In this document: piece by piece, positions 24,363 through 32,830 of the stretch
Position numbering within the stretch: the first letter of the stretch is position 1
Layout: the number at the start of each line of letters is the position of its first letter
Notes under the pieces: model-generated
What the model was told of the DNA's origin: nothing
The model's input: the letters and a program-made list of their open reading frames with translations, nothing else
Database searches by the model: none
NCBI RefSeq assembly: GCF_003675325.1
Contig: NZ_CP033073.1
Span: 992,001-1,056,000, forward strand
Length of the DNA: 64,000 bases
Direction: 5' to 3'
DNA from: Streptomyces dangxiongensis
Lineage (GTDB): Bacteria > Actinomycetota > Actinomycetes > Streptomycetales > Streptomycetaceae
Program-made: the position numbers and the translations under genes

Positions 24363-25907
24363 ATGAGACGTTCAGCCGCAGTGCGGCTCTACGCGGCCGG
24401 AGCCGCCGTAGCGCTCGCAGCCGCGACCGGAGCTGTCATGTCCACAACATTCGCATCGGCGGTGACCGGCGGCGCGACCGGCTACGCCGGCCAGAACGGC
24501 GGCACCACCGGCGGGGCGGGCGGTGCGACCGTGCGGGCCACCACGGGCACCGCCATCCACGCGGCCCTGTGCAACCGGGCGAGCCGCGACACACCCCTCA
24601 CCATCGAGGTAGAGGGGACGATCAACCACGCCAACACCACCAAGGTGTCGGGCCCCGGCTGCGACACCGCCGACGGTGTGATCGAGCTGAAGCGGATCCG
24701 CAACGTGACGCTGGTCGGAGTCGGCAGCGGGGCGGTCTTCGACCAGGTGGGCATCCATGTCCGCGAGTCCGGCAACATCATCATCCAGAACGTGACGGTG
24801 AGGAACGTCAAGAAGTCGGGTTCGCCCACGTCCAACGGGGGCGACGCCATCGGCATGGAGAGCGGCGTCCGCAACGTCTGGGTCGACCACACCACGCTGG
24901 AAGCGTCCGGGGGCGAGTCCGAGGGGTACGACAGCCTGTTCGACCTGAAGGACAACACGCAGTACGTGACGCTGTCCTACAGCGTCATGCGCGACTCGGG
25001 CCGAGGCGGTCTCGTCGGGTCGAGCGACACACAGCTCTCCAACGGCTACGTCACCTACCACCACAACCTGTACGAGAACATCGACTCCCGCACCCCGCTG
25101 CTGCGCGGCGGCATCGCCCACATCTACGACAACTACTACCGGAACCTGAACAAGTCCGGCATCAACTCCCGTGCGGGCGCCCGCGCCAAGGTCGACAACA
25201 ACTACTTCGAGGACTCGAAGGACGTCCTGGGCACCTTCTACACGGACGCGGCCGGGTACTGGCAGGTCGGCGGCAACATCTTCGACAACGTGACCTGGTC
25301 GGCGCCGGGCGCGGAGAACCACCCGGCCGGTCCGGGCCCGACGTCGAACACCACCGTCGACGTGCCGTACTCCTATCGCCTCGACGACGCGGCGTGCGTG
25401 CCGTCCATCGTGACGCGGACGGCCGGTGCCGGCACCGGACTGAAGGTGTCGGACGGCAACTGCTCGGCCCAGACGCCCGCCCCGACGCCGAGCACGCCGA
25501 CACCGGCACCCACCCCGACCACCGGGCCGACGCAGCCCGGCGGCACCAACCTCAGCCTGGGCGCCGGTGCCGACGGCTCCGGCAAGGCGGACGGGACGAG
25601 CTACGGCAACGTCCGCGACGGCGACATGAGCACCTACTGGTCGCCCGCCGGTCCGACGGGGTCCGTCTCGGTCAAGTGGGGCACGGCGACCACGGTGTCC
25701 CGGATCGACATCAGGGAGGCGTCCGGCGCCACGGGCGCCGTCGGCTCCTGGCGGGTCCTCGACGGGGACACGGGCACGACCCTGGCCTCCGGCAGCGGGG
25801 CAGGGGCCATCGCCGTCCCCCGGACCACCCTCAAGAAGATCACTTTCGAGATCACCGGTTCCAGCGGCACCCCGAGGATCGCCGAGTTCGAGACCTACGC
25901 CGGGTGA
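24363..25907 (+). CDS. Secreted pectate lyase (PL1) with C-terminal discoidin-like domain
   Basis: A 514-residue exported enzyme. Residues 1 to about 33 are a Sec signal ('AAGAAVALAAATGAVMSTTF'). The PL1 parallel beta-helix occupies about 38-360, with 'NGGDAIGMESGVRNVWVDHT' and 'DLKDNTQYVTLSYSVMRDS' providing the Ca-binding and catalytic turns. A Pro/Thr linker near 375-395 is followed by an F5/8-type sugar-binding domain (about 400-514, 'NLSLGAGADGSGKADG'). It cleaves polygalacturonate by beta-elimination. It stands alone as a transcription unit with a LacI-like operator upstream. Confidence 0.9.
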   Translation: MRRSAAVRLYAAGAAVALAAATGAVMSTTFASAVTGGATGYAGQNGGTTGGAGGATVRATTGTAIHAALCNRASRDTPLTIEVEGTINHANTTKVSGPGCDTADGVIELKRIRNVTLVGVGSGAVFDQVGIHVRESGNIIIQNVTVRNVKKSGSPTSNGGDAIGMESGVRNVWVDHTTLEASGGESEGYDSLFDLKDNTQYVTLSYSVMRDSGRGGLVGSSDTQLSNGYVTYHHNLYENIDSRTPLLRGGIAHIYDNYYRNLNKSGINSRAGARAKVDNNYFEDSKDVLGTFYTDAAGYWQVGGNIFDNVTWSAPGAENHPAGPGPTSNTTVDVPYSYRLDDAACVPSIVTRTAGAGTGLKVSDGNCSAQTPAPTPSTPTPAPTPTTGPTQPGGTNLSLGAGADGSGKADGTSYGNVRDGDMSTYWSPAGPTGSVSVKWGTATTVSRIDIREASGATGAVGSWRVLDGDTGTTLASGSGAGAIAVPRTTLKKITFEITGSSGTPRIAEFETYAG

Positions 25908-26018
25908 GCGCTCCGCCCCGGCGCGCACACGGCGAGCGGCCCGGCCGCTCGCCGTACCACCGGAGGAGCGATGCCCGCGGGTACGACCGGTCCGGCCCCC
26001 GGGAGATGGTCAGGGCCG

Positions 26019-26041
26019 GAACCTGCGACCGTTTGACCTCC
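26019..26041 (+). repeat. Direct repeat of the tRNA-Pro 3' half (candidate att remnant)
   Basis: GAACCTGCGACC is identical to 28988-28999 inside tRNA-Pro, and the match continues as TTGACC and CC, 20 of 23 positions in the same orientation. A displaced tRNA 3' end is what site-specific integration at the tRNA would leave at the far side. The rest of 25908-26212 holds no gene. Confidence 0.4.
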
Positions 26042-26158
26042 GGTGAACGAAACAGCGTCCTGGGGGTCCGTGAGATCCAGGGAGTGCAGGAACGTCCAGG
26101 TCAGCGCCACCGAATCCGCGTCAGTCCGTGCAGTCGTGAGACCTGTGTGAGACGGCCG

Positions 26159-26193
26159 AGCCCCGGCCCGGTGGAGTTCACCGGGCCGGGGCT
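26159..26193. terminator. Strong hairpin terminator
   Basis: A perfect 15-bp stem (AGCCCCGGCCCGGTG and its complement) with loop GAGTT, 20 bases beyond the end of the minus-strand operon at 26213. Confidence 0.7.
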
Positions 26194-26212
26194 TCGCCGC
26201 GCCCTGGGGCAG

Positions 26213-26374
26213 TCAGTGCTGCTCATCGTCCTCGGGCTCTCCGCCGACGGCGGCCAGACCGGGTTCAGCAGGGGCCGTGGTGATCCGCAGGCACCCGTCC
26301 GTACCGAACAACTCGATCAACTGCGACAGATGGGCGCGGGCCGCACTACGGCCGGGGGTCTCTCCCGTGGTCAC
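26213..26374 (-). CDS. Small acidic protein coupled to ATP-binding protein
   Basis: A 53-residue frame whose GTG overlaps the upstream TGA (GTGA), indicating translational coupling. It reads as a real protein: 'SAARAHLSQLIELFGTDGCL' is a probable helix, and it ends in an acidic 'GGEPEDDEQH'. I do not recognise a family. It may be a partner or regulator of the RsbW-like protein encoded just before it. Confidence 0.5.
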   Translation of the reverse strand: MTTGETPGRSAARAHLSQLIELFGTDGCLRITTAPAEPGLAAVGGEPEDDEQH

Positions 26375-26787
26375 CCGCGCCCTTCCAGGTCCGCCCATAC
26401 GATCTTGCCCCAGCGCCGCTCATCGGTGCCCCAGTCGGCGGCCAGCGCCGCCACGAGACGCAGGCCGCGCCCGCCCTCTTCGTTACCGCCCGCTTCGCAC
26501 TCCACCGGCCGCGCCCGGGAGAGGTCCGCGACGCCGACACGCACCCGCGCAGCGTCGGGACGGTCGATGACGACTCGGATGGACTCCCGCCGGGCGTGCT
26601 GCACGGCGTTGGCCACCAGCTCGGACACGATCAGGGCCCCGTCCTCGGCCAAGTCGTCCAGTCCCCAGACAGCACAGGCGGTACGAAGCAGGCGCCGGGC
26701 GGTGGCTGCGCTCTCGGGTTGCCTCGGCAGGGTCTCGCTGTACCCGGGGTGCCCTGTCCGGCGGGCCCGGGTTGTAGGTTGCGGCAT
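26371..26787 (-). CDS. RsbW-like ATP-binding protein (HATPase_c)
   Basis: A 138-residue single-domain GHKL ATPase. The N-box is 'LIVSELVANAVQHA' near residue 52, the G1 box 'VRVGVADLSR' near 83, and the G2 region 'GGRGLRLVAALAADWG' near 105. Streptomyces have dozens of these anti-sigma/anti-anti-sigma-type kinases, often paired with XRE regulators, as here: the divergent gene at 26939 encodes one. Confidence 0.85.
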   Translation of the reverse strand: MPQPTTRARRTGHPGYSETLPRQPESAATARRLLRTACAVWGLDDLAEDGALIVSELVANAVQHARRESIRVVIDRPDAARVRVGVADLSRARPVECEAGGNEEGGRGLRLVAALAADWGTDERRWGKIVWADLEGRG

Positions 26788-26938
26788 GTCGGTCTGCTTC
26801 CTTCAGATCGGCCAGCCCCGGGGCCGTTCGCGCGGTAGCCGGGGCGCTTCGCGTTCAGGTAACCGGGGGGCGTGATCACGCGGAGGAGCCCACCAGGGGG
26901 CCAGGGAGGGGCCACACTGGATACGGAAGGGGGCCACC

Positions 26939-28189
26939 ATGAGCGACACCACCGAGCGACGCCGCGAGTTCGGCGCCTACCTCGCCGGTCTGCGGCGGCA
27001 CTCCGGCCGCTCGCAGCGGCAGTTCGCCGCCGTGCTGTGCGCCGTGTCCGGCGCCCAGTCGATCACGCGGAACGAGGTCTCCCGGTGGGAGCGCGGGGAG
27101 CGCATCCCGGACGTGTGGCTGCCCACCTACGCCCAGGTACTCGGCGTGCCTCTGCGTGAACTGGAGCAAGCAGCCGCGTACGCCCGGGGCGACGCACAGG
27201 CCGCCCTCCCTGGGATCGCGGCCACCCTCGCGGACCTGCTGCCCGACGGGGATGCGCTGGAGCCCCTGGCAGCCCCCCGCGGCCGTCGTATCGGCACCAC
27301 CACGGTTGCTGGACTGGCGGCCCGCGTGCACGGCCTCCGGCTCGCGGACGACGTGCTGGCCGGCGGGGACCTGATCGCCCCCGCCTTCCGGGAGCTGCGC
27401 GCCGCCGTCCGCCTGTACCGCGAGTCCCAGCACTCCGAGGAGACGGGGCGCGGCCTGCTGGTGCAGATCGGGGAGTTGGGGCAGATCGCCGGGTGGATCG
27501 CCTCGGACGCCGGTCGGGGTGAGGACGCGGAGTACGCCTACCGGCTCGGGCTCTCGGCCGCCCGCCAGGCCGGGGACACCCCGCTGGTGGCGCAGCTCGC
27601 GGGCAGCCTCGGCTACCACCTGACGAACAGTGGCCGGGAGCGGGAGGGCCTGGAGCTGGCGAAGGCGGCCGTCGCGGAGGCCGGGCCGGACGCTCCGGCC
27701 ACGACACGCGCTCTGTTCCACGATCGCGTGGCGTGGGCACATACGCGTGCCGGGGAGGCGCAAGCTGCCCTGCGGGCCCTCGGGGAGGCGCACGCCGCCC
27801 TGGACGCCACGGACGGCCCTCCGGCACCGACATGGGCGTACTGGGTGAACCGCGAGGAGCTGGAGGTCATGGACGCCCGGGTGTTCACCGAGCTGCGCCG
27901 CCCGCTGCGCGCGGTGCCGCTGCTCCAGGACGTGCTGGGACGCTACGACGCCACGCACGCCCGGGAGGTCGCGCTGTACCGCTCGTGGCTGGCCGTGGCG
28001 CTGGCCGACGCGAACGAGCCCGAGCAGGCCGCCGAAGAGGCCCGCCGCGTCATCGACACGTGCGGGGATCTTTCCTCGGAGCGCACGGCGGAGCGGGCCC
28101 GGACGGTCCTGCACCGGTTGAAGGAGTACGAGGACGTACCCGAGGCGCGCGAAGTGCTGGCCGACTACGGACATCTCCTGCTCGCCTGA
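26939..28189 (+). CDS. XRE-family regulator with TPR-like C-terminal region
   Basis: A 416-residue regulator. The N-terminal helix-turn-helix spans about residues 8-65 ('SRWERGERIPDVWLPTYAQV'). The rest is helical repeat ('AEYAYRLGLSAARQAGDTP', 'AGSLGYHLTNSGREREGLEL') of the type used for peptide sensing or protein contacts. ATG 26939 follows GGAAGGGGGCC. It is divergent from the RsbW-like kinase operon with 151 bases between them. Confidence 0.85.
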   Translation: MSDTTERRREFGAYLAGLRRHSGRSQRQFAAVLCAVSGAQSITRNEVSRWERGERIPDVWLPTYAQVLGVPLRELEQAAAYARGDAQAALPGIAATLADLLPDGDALEPLAAPRGRRIGTTTVAGLAARVHGLRLADDVLAGGDLIAPAFRELRAAVRLYRESQHSEETGRGLLVQIGELGQIAGWIASDAGRGEDAEYAYRLGLSAARQAGDTPLVAQLAGSLGYHLTNSGREREGLELAKAAVAEAGPDAPATTRALFHDRVAWAHTRAGEAQAALRALGEAHAALDATDGPPAPTWAYWVNREELEVMDARVFTELRRPLRAVPLLQDVLGRYDATHAREVALYRSWLAVALADANEPEQAAEEARRVIDTCGDLSSERTAERARTVLHRLKEYEDVPEAREVLADYGHLLLA

Positions 28190-28207
28190 TCGCGGCGGCC
28201 GTCGTGC

Positions 28208-28437
28208 CTACTGATCTCCGTAGAGTCCTCGGAGGCGGCGGCTGAGCCGCTCCTGAAGCGCGTCCAGCGATGCGCGCGCGGCAGTTGCGTCCTGGTGAGG
28301 CCCCAGCCATCCTTGCACGCTGGTGGCCAGGTCCCTGTCCTCCAGCCTGGCGATGTGTGCGCGCAAGAACAGTCCAGCTTGGGTGGCTGCTGCTCTAAAT
28401 GGGCTACTCGACCAGGGGCGCGATCGTTTTCCACCAT
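28208..28437 (-). pseudogene. Decayed small gene with apparent frameshift
   Basis: The distal part reads cleanly in one frame ('AHIARLEDRDLATSVQGWL' ... 'LQERLSRRLRGLYGDQ' then stop at 28208) but has no start in that frame. A plausible start (ATG 28437, 'MVENDRAPGRVAHLEQ') is in another frame. The switch falls in a CAGCAGCAG run near 28390, a slip-prone sequence. Family unknown. Confidence 0.4.
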
Positions 28438-28555
28438 TCCATCGACGGATCTTAGCCAGGCTCGGAGCGTTGGAGCCCTGATCGGTAGTAGCGGACCGGC
28501 TGACCGTTCACACGCCAGGGAGCCACGGCTCACACGGGCTGCGGCTTCGTGCCGC

Positions 28556-28763
28556 TCAGGCGGTGGGGCGCTCCGCCCGCCCCTCGGTGGCCATGCCACG
28601 CAGGAGACAGGCCATCACCTCCGGCACGCGGGCACGCTGCGCAGCCGTCAACTCCAGGGCGTTCCAGAGCCCGGTGCATCGCCCCGTACATGATCTTCGT
28701 CCGGACCTCGGCCAGCGTCACCAGGCGCTCTTCCACGCTCATCTCGGCCACGAGGTCACACAT
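28556..28763 (-). pseudogene. Small hypothetical gene broken by one-base frameshift
   Basis: From ATG 28763, 'MSVEERLVTLAEVRTKIMYG' reads in one frame; the natural continuation 'LWNALELTAAQRARVPEVMA' to TGA at 28556 is one base out of phase. The break is near 28680. Joined, it would be about 69 residues. Family unknown; a sequence error is possible. Confidence 0.45.
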
Positions 28764-28930
28764 CTTCAGCGGGCCGGTCACTCGGACCACGGGTTCACCA
28801 AGCGGACCTACGTGCGCCCCGACCCGCAGTCGTTGAAGACGGTTTCGGAGAAGTTGGCCTAACTGCTCGGCTGACCTTGATCAACCAGGTTTGTGAGACA
28901 TTGTGCGACGGCGCCTCTGGGAACGATCAA

Positions 28931-28952
28931 GAGGGGCCCCGAAGGACCCCTC
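28931..28952 (-). terminator. Terminator of tRNA-Pro
   Basis: GAGGGGTCC-TTCG-GGGCCCCTC on the minus strand: a 9-bp stem (one G-U pair) capped by a stable UUCG-type loop, 19 bases past the tRNA 3' end. Confidence 0.7.
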
Positions 28953-28970
28953 TGACCTGCTTCTAACCCG

Positions 28971-29044
<74 letters not shown>

Positions 29045-29155
29045 TCGCGGTCCCCCGCGGAGCCTCCCGCGTGATCACGCACGTCAACCCTACCGCACCG
29101 GCGCGGGTGCCCGTGCCGCGCCCGCGCCGGTCGCCGGGCGCGTCCGGCCCGCCGG

Positions 29156-29671
29156 TCATTTGATGAGCGCGTTCGCCACCACCACGACCAGCCCGAGCAA
29201 GGCGTCCACCAGGCCGGTGAGGACGGCGGCCGGCCAGCTCCGGGCCGACCAGCGGGCGGTGATGAGGCCGAGCGCGAAGAGGAGTACGACGTTGAGGACG
29301 AATGCCGCGTACTCCACACCGTTCGCCGGCCACCACCGCCAGTAGGCGCCCGCGAGCAGGAAGACCGTGGGCAGCACGGCCGCGACGAGCGGCCATTCGT
29401 CGCGCACGGCGAGCAGGGCGTCGCGGCGGCGGTGCGGGGCGCGCTCGGCGACGTAGTGGGCGTAACCGTGGGCGAGGGCGGAGGCGAGCGCGGTCACCAG
29501 CACCCATGCGGCGTCGTAGCCACGGACGCCGGCGGACGTGTGTCCGTACTGGGTGAGCGCCGCGACCATCGAGCTGGCGAGGACGGCGCCGTACACCCCG
29601 CCGAACAGGATGACCTCGCGCGTGTCGTGGTGCCGGGGCGGCGGCGGGCCGGCCGCGGTGGAGTCGGACAT
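29156..29671 (-). CDS. Small multi-pass membrane protein of unknown function
   Basis: A 171-residue protein with about five hydrophobic segments, e.g. 'GVYGAVLASSMVAAL', 'LVAAVLPTVFLLAGAYW' and 'AVLTGLVDALLGLVVVV'. The N-terminus is short, soluble and Pro-rich. No enzymatic motif is seen. The ATG at 29671 is chosen; an upstream 'MEC' start in the same frame is possible. Divergent from the cupin gene at 29801. Confidence 0.65.
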   Translation of the reverse strand: MSDSTAAGPPPPRHHDTREVILFGGVYGAVLASSMVAALTQYGHTSAGVRGYDAAWVLVTALASALAHGYAHYVAERAPHRRRDALLAVRDEWPLVAAVLPTVFLLAGAYWRWWPANGVEYAAFVLNVVLLFALGLITARWSARSWPAAVLTGLVDALLGLVVVVANALIK

Positions 29672-29800
29672 GCACTCCACAGTCACCCGCGTCCGCCCCG
29701 CCCGCCACTCCACCGGGCGACGAAGTGTCCTCCCACCAGGCCCGATGCCCCACACACTGTCGACGGCGGCACGGCCCGCGCGCGGGCTAGGGTCGGCCGC

Positions 29801-30145
29801 ATGACGCACAGCTTCGCGCTCCACATCCCCGACGCCGACCTGGTACCCGAACCGCTCGACCCGGAGCAGATCGTCTCCGGGCAGCCGGAGGTGACCGGAA
29901 AGGTGGTCTGGGAGTCGCCGGACGGCCGGCGGATCCACGGCATCTGGCAGATCACGCCGGGTGTGGTCACCGACACGGAGGCGGACGAGCTGTTCGTGGT
30001 GATCAGCGGCTCGGCGACGATCGAGGTCGAGGACGGGCCGGTGCTGACGGTGGGGCCCGGTGACATGGCGGTGCTGCGCGCGGGCGACCGGACGACGTGG
30101 ACCGTGCACGAGACACTCCGCAAGGCCTACGCCATCACCCTCTGA
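29801..30145 (+). CDS. Cupin-domain protein
   Basis: A 114-residue single beta-barrel. The cupin core 'VVTDTEADELFVVISGSATI' and 'GPGDMAVLRAGDRTTWTVHE' match the (S)-ureidoglycine-aminohydrolase-type cupin_3 group; Glu63 and His103 are possible metal ligands, while the usual His pair of motif 1 is missing. Substrate unknown. Confidence 0.8.
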   Translation: MTHSFALHIPDADLVPEPLDPEQIVSGQPEVTGKVVWESPDGRRIHGIWQITPGVVTDTEADELFVVISGSATIEVEDGPVLTVGPGDMAVLRAGDRTTWTVHETLRKAYAITL

Positions 30146-30278
30146 GCGCGCCCGGCCCCTGTCGCCCGGAACCGCCAGAGGTGTGTCGCCCGGTCGGAGG
30201 GTTGACACCGCGCGTATGTCCGGACAAAGGTGGCCCGGACGGAGAGGGACCGGTCCCACGGGTCAGGGAGAGGCTGTC

Positions 30279-31439
30279 ATGGTGGATGCGCTGGGTGTCG
30301 CCGTCATCGGGTTCGGCTGGATGGGCCGGGTGCACACCCAGGCGTACGCCCGGCTCCCCCACCACTATCCGCTGCTCCCGCTGCGCCCCCGGCTGGTGAC
30401 GGTCGCCGAGGAGGTGCCCGGCCGGGCCGAGGAGGCCGCCGAGCGGTTCGGGTTCGCGTCGGCGACCCGCGACTGGCGCGAGGTGGCGGCCGATCCGCGG
30501 GTGCGGGCCGTCAGCGTCACCGCGCCGAACTTCCTGCACCGCGAGATCGGCGTGGCGATGGCCGAGGCCGGCAAGCACCTGTGGATCGAAAAGCCGGTGG
30601 GCCTCACCGCCGGGGACGCCCGCGCGGTCGCCGACGCCGTCGCCCGGGCCGGTGTCCAGGGCACGGTCGGCTTCAACTACCGCAACGCGCCCGCCGTCGA
30701 GGCCGCCCGCGAGCTGATCGTCTCCGGCGGGATCGGCACGCTCACCCACGCCCGCATCCGACTGTTCAGCGACTACGCGGCCCACCCGGACTCCGCCCTC
30801 ACCTGGCGGTACGAGCGGGAACGCGGCGGGAACGGGGTGCTCGGCGACCTGGCCTCGCACGGCGTCGACCTGGCCCGTTTCCTGCTCGGTGAGATCGCCT
30901 CGCTGACCGCGGACACGGCGGTGTTCGTCCCGGAGCGGGCCCGGCCGCCCGGTGCGACGGCCGGTCACGCCCTGGCCTCCGGCGGCGCACCGGGCCCGGT
31001 CGAGAACGAGGACTACGTCGGCTGTCTGCTGCGCTTCGCCTCCGGCGCCCGCGGGGTCCTGGAGGCCTGCCGGGTCTCGGTCGGCGAGCAGAACACCTAC
31101 GGTTTCGAGGTGCACGGCACCCGGGGCGCGGTGTTCTGGGACTTCCGGCGGATGAACGAACTCGGGGTGAGCCGGGGGACGACGTACCAGGACCAGCCGG
31201 TCAGCACGGTGTACGTCGGCCCGGGTGCCGGCGAGTTCGCCGCGTTCCAGCCGGGCGCGGCCAACGCGATGGGCTACGACGACCTGAAGGTGATCGAGGC
31301 CTGCCGCTTCGTCCGTTCCGTCGCCGAGGGCACGCCGTACGGGGCCACCCTCACGGACGCCGTGCGCAGCGCGACCGTGCTGGACGCGATGACGCGGTCC
31401 GCCCGGCTCGGCTCGTGGGTGGACGTCGACGGCGGCTGA
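30279..31439 (+). CDS. Gfo/Idh/MocA-family NAD(P)-dependent oxidoreductase
   Basis: A 386-residue sugar or cyclitol dehydrogenase. Rossmann motif 'VAVIGFGWMGRVH' is at residues 7-19, the catalytic EKP at 'LWIEKPVGLTAGD' near 105, and the C-terminal alpha/beta domain contains 'GDLASHGVDLARFLLGE'. The family oxidises hydroxyls on sugars, inositols or their derivatives. It is the first gene of a region with a second MocA protein, an IolE-like isomerase and a ribose-type ABC transporter. ATG 30279 follows CAGGGAGAGGC. Confidence 0.88.
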   Translation: MVDALGVAVIGFGWMGRVHTQAYARLPHHYPLLPLRPRLVTVAEEVPGRAEEAAERFGFASATRDWREVAADPRVRAVSVTAPNFLHREIGVAMAEAGKHLWIEKPVGLTAGDARAVADAVARAGVQGTVGFNYRNAPAVEAARELIVSGGIGTLTHARIRLFSDYAAHPDSALTWRYERERGGNGVLGDLASHGVDLARFLLGEIASLTADTAVFVPERARPPGATAGHALASGGAPGPVENEDYVGCLLRFASGARGVLEACRVSVGEQNTYGFEVHGTRGAVFWDFRRMNELGVSRGTTYQDQPVSTVYVGPGAGEFAAFQPGAANAMGYDDLKVIEACRFVRSVAEGTPYGATLTDAVRSATVLDAMTRSARLGSWVDVDGG

Positions 31440-31507
31440 GCGCGCCGGAGACCCGCTCCGGGCTGCCGCCACGCCGCTGCCCTGCGGCACCGGCGTCCGG
31501 TCGAGCC

Positions 31508-31539
31508 CCGGGCCCCAGGGCCGCGGCCCTGGGGCCCGG
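31508..31539. terminator. Convergent terminator, 32-bp perfect palindrome
   Basis: CCGGGCCCCAGGGCC and its exact complement around a central GC, between the convergent MocA and LacI-type genes. The rest of 31440-31689 shows nothing. Confidence 0.65.
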
Positions 31540-31689
31540 CACGGCCTTCGTCGGACTCGCCCGCGCGGCCGGCGACCGCGTCGGCCTGCCGCGCGTACGC
31601 GGACTCACCCTCGCCGCACCGCTCAGAGGGCCGCGGCCCGCGGTCCGTCCTCGGTCTGCCTCGCGCCGTGCGGGTCACCGGACCGCCCG

Positions 31690-32723
31690 TCACCCGGCCG
31701 TCCGCGCGGGCATGTTGTACGGCGTGACGACCTGGATCGCGGACGGCAGCAACGAGCCCGCGGGCGGCAGCGCGCCGTGGAACCGCATCACCTCGTGGCA
31801 GGCCTCGCGCATGTCGTGCCGCAGGTCGTGGTGGAGCACGGCGGACAGGCGGTGCTCGCGCAGCAGTCGAGTGTTGTCGTGGTCGAGGTCGTGCGCGACG
31901 AACACGGCGCAGTCGCGGCCGAGGTCGGCGAAGGCCCGCAGGGTGGCGTCGTTGCCGCCGCCGATCGAGTACACCGCCCGGATCTCCGGATCGCGCTCCA
32001 GGGCGGCGCGGACGAGGTCGTACTGCGTGGCGTCCAGACCCTGTCCCTCGGCGATCTCCACCAGCGTCCGCTCCGGGTGCCGGGCCCGCATGAGGCCGCG
32101 CGGAAGCCCATCTCGCGCTCCTCCTCGTTGCGGAAGAAGCCGCTGCTGAGGCTGGTGAGGACGTTGCCGGGCCGGTCGCCGAGCCACTGGCCCGTCAGGA
32201 AGGCGGCGGTCGCGCCGGCGGCCCGGTTGTCGATGCCGACGTAGGCCAGACGGCCGCTGGTGGGCAGATCGGTGACGAGGGTGACGACCGGGATGCCGGC
32301 GGCGGTGATCCGGCCGACGGCCGCCGTGATCTCGGGGACGTCCGGCGCCTTGAGGATGACGCCCTGGGAGCCGCGCCGGGCGATCCGGTCCAGCGTCCCG
32401 GCCTGCTCCGCGGCCGGTCCGGTCTCGCGGAAGTGGAAACGGGAGCGGACCACCGCCGGGTGCAGCGCGGGCAGTTCGGCCTCCAGGGCGCCGCGTACGG
32501 CGGTGGTGAACCGCTCGGGCGCCTGGACCACGATGTCCATCATGAACGTACGGCCGACCAGCCGGACCTGGGTGCGCTGGCGGTCCAGGTCCGCGACGGC
32601 CCGGTGCACCTCCCGCGCGGTGCTCTCCCGCACCCCTCCCCTGCCGTTCAGCACCCGGTCCACGGTGGCCTCGCTCAGGCCCGCCTGCCGCGCGATCTCA
32701 CGGAGGGGGAACGGGTGGCCCAT
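31690..32723 (-). pseudogene. LacI-family regulator interrupted by a frameshift
   Basis: From ATG 32723 the N-terminal HTH 'LREIARQAGLSEATVDRVLN' and the periplasmic-binding-like core run in frame to 'EEEREMGFRAA' near 32105. The remainder ('MRARHPERTLVEIAEGQGLD' to 'QVVTPYNMPARTAG') continues in another frame to TGA at 31690. Inserting one base in GGCCTCATG would restore a protein of about 344 residues, the normal LacI size. As written the product would be truncated and fused to nonsense. It is either a recent loss of function or a sequence error. It is divergent from the second MocA gene. Confidence 0.8.
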
Positions 32724-32736
32724 GGTCCGGCTCCTT

Positions 32737-32778
32737 GAGGGGTTTTTGATGGCTGCCTGCTGGTTGTTCGAGGGGTTT
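32737..32778. promoter_or_regulatory. Direct repeats in the LacI/MocA divergent promoter
   Basis: Two copies of GAGGGGTTT (32737 and 32770) lie 33 bases apart, about three helical turns, in a 107-base divergent region. They are candidate regulator half-sites or UP elements. Confidence 0.3.
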
Positions 32779-32830
32779 GTGCTGACAAGAATGACAGGAC
32801 CGCTCCGCTCCTGTGACCGAAAGAGTGCAC

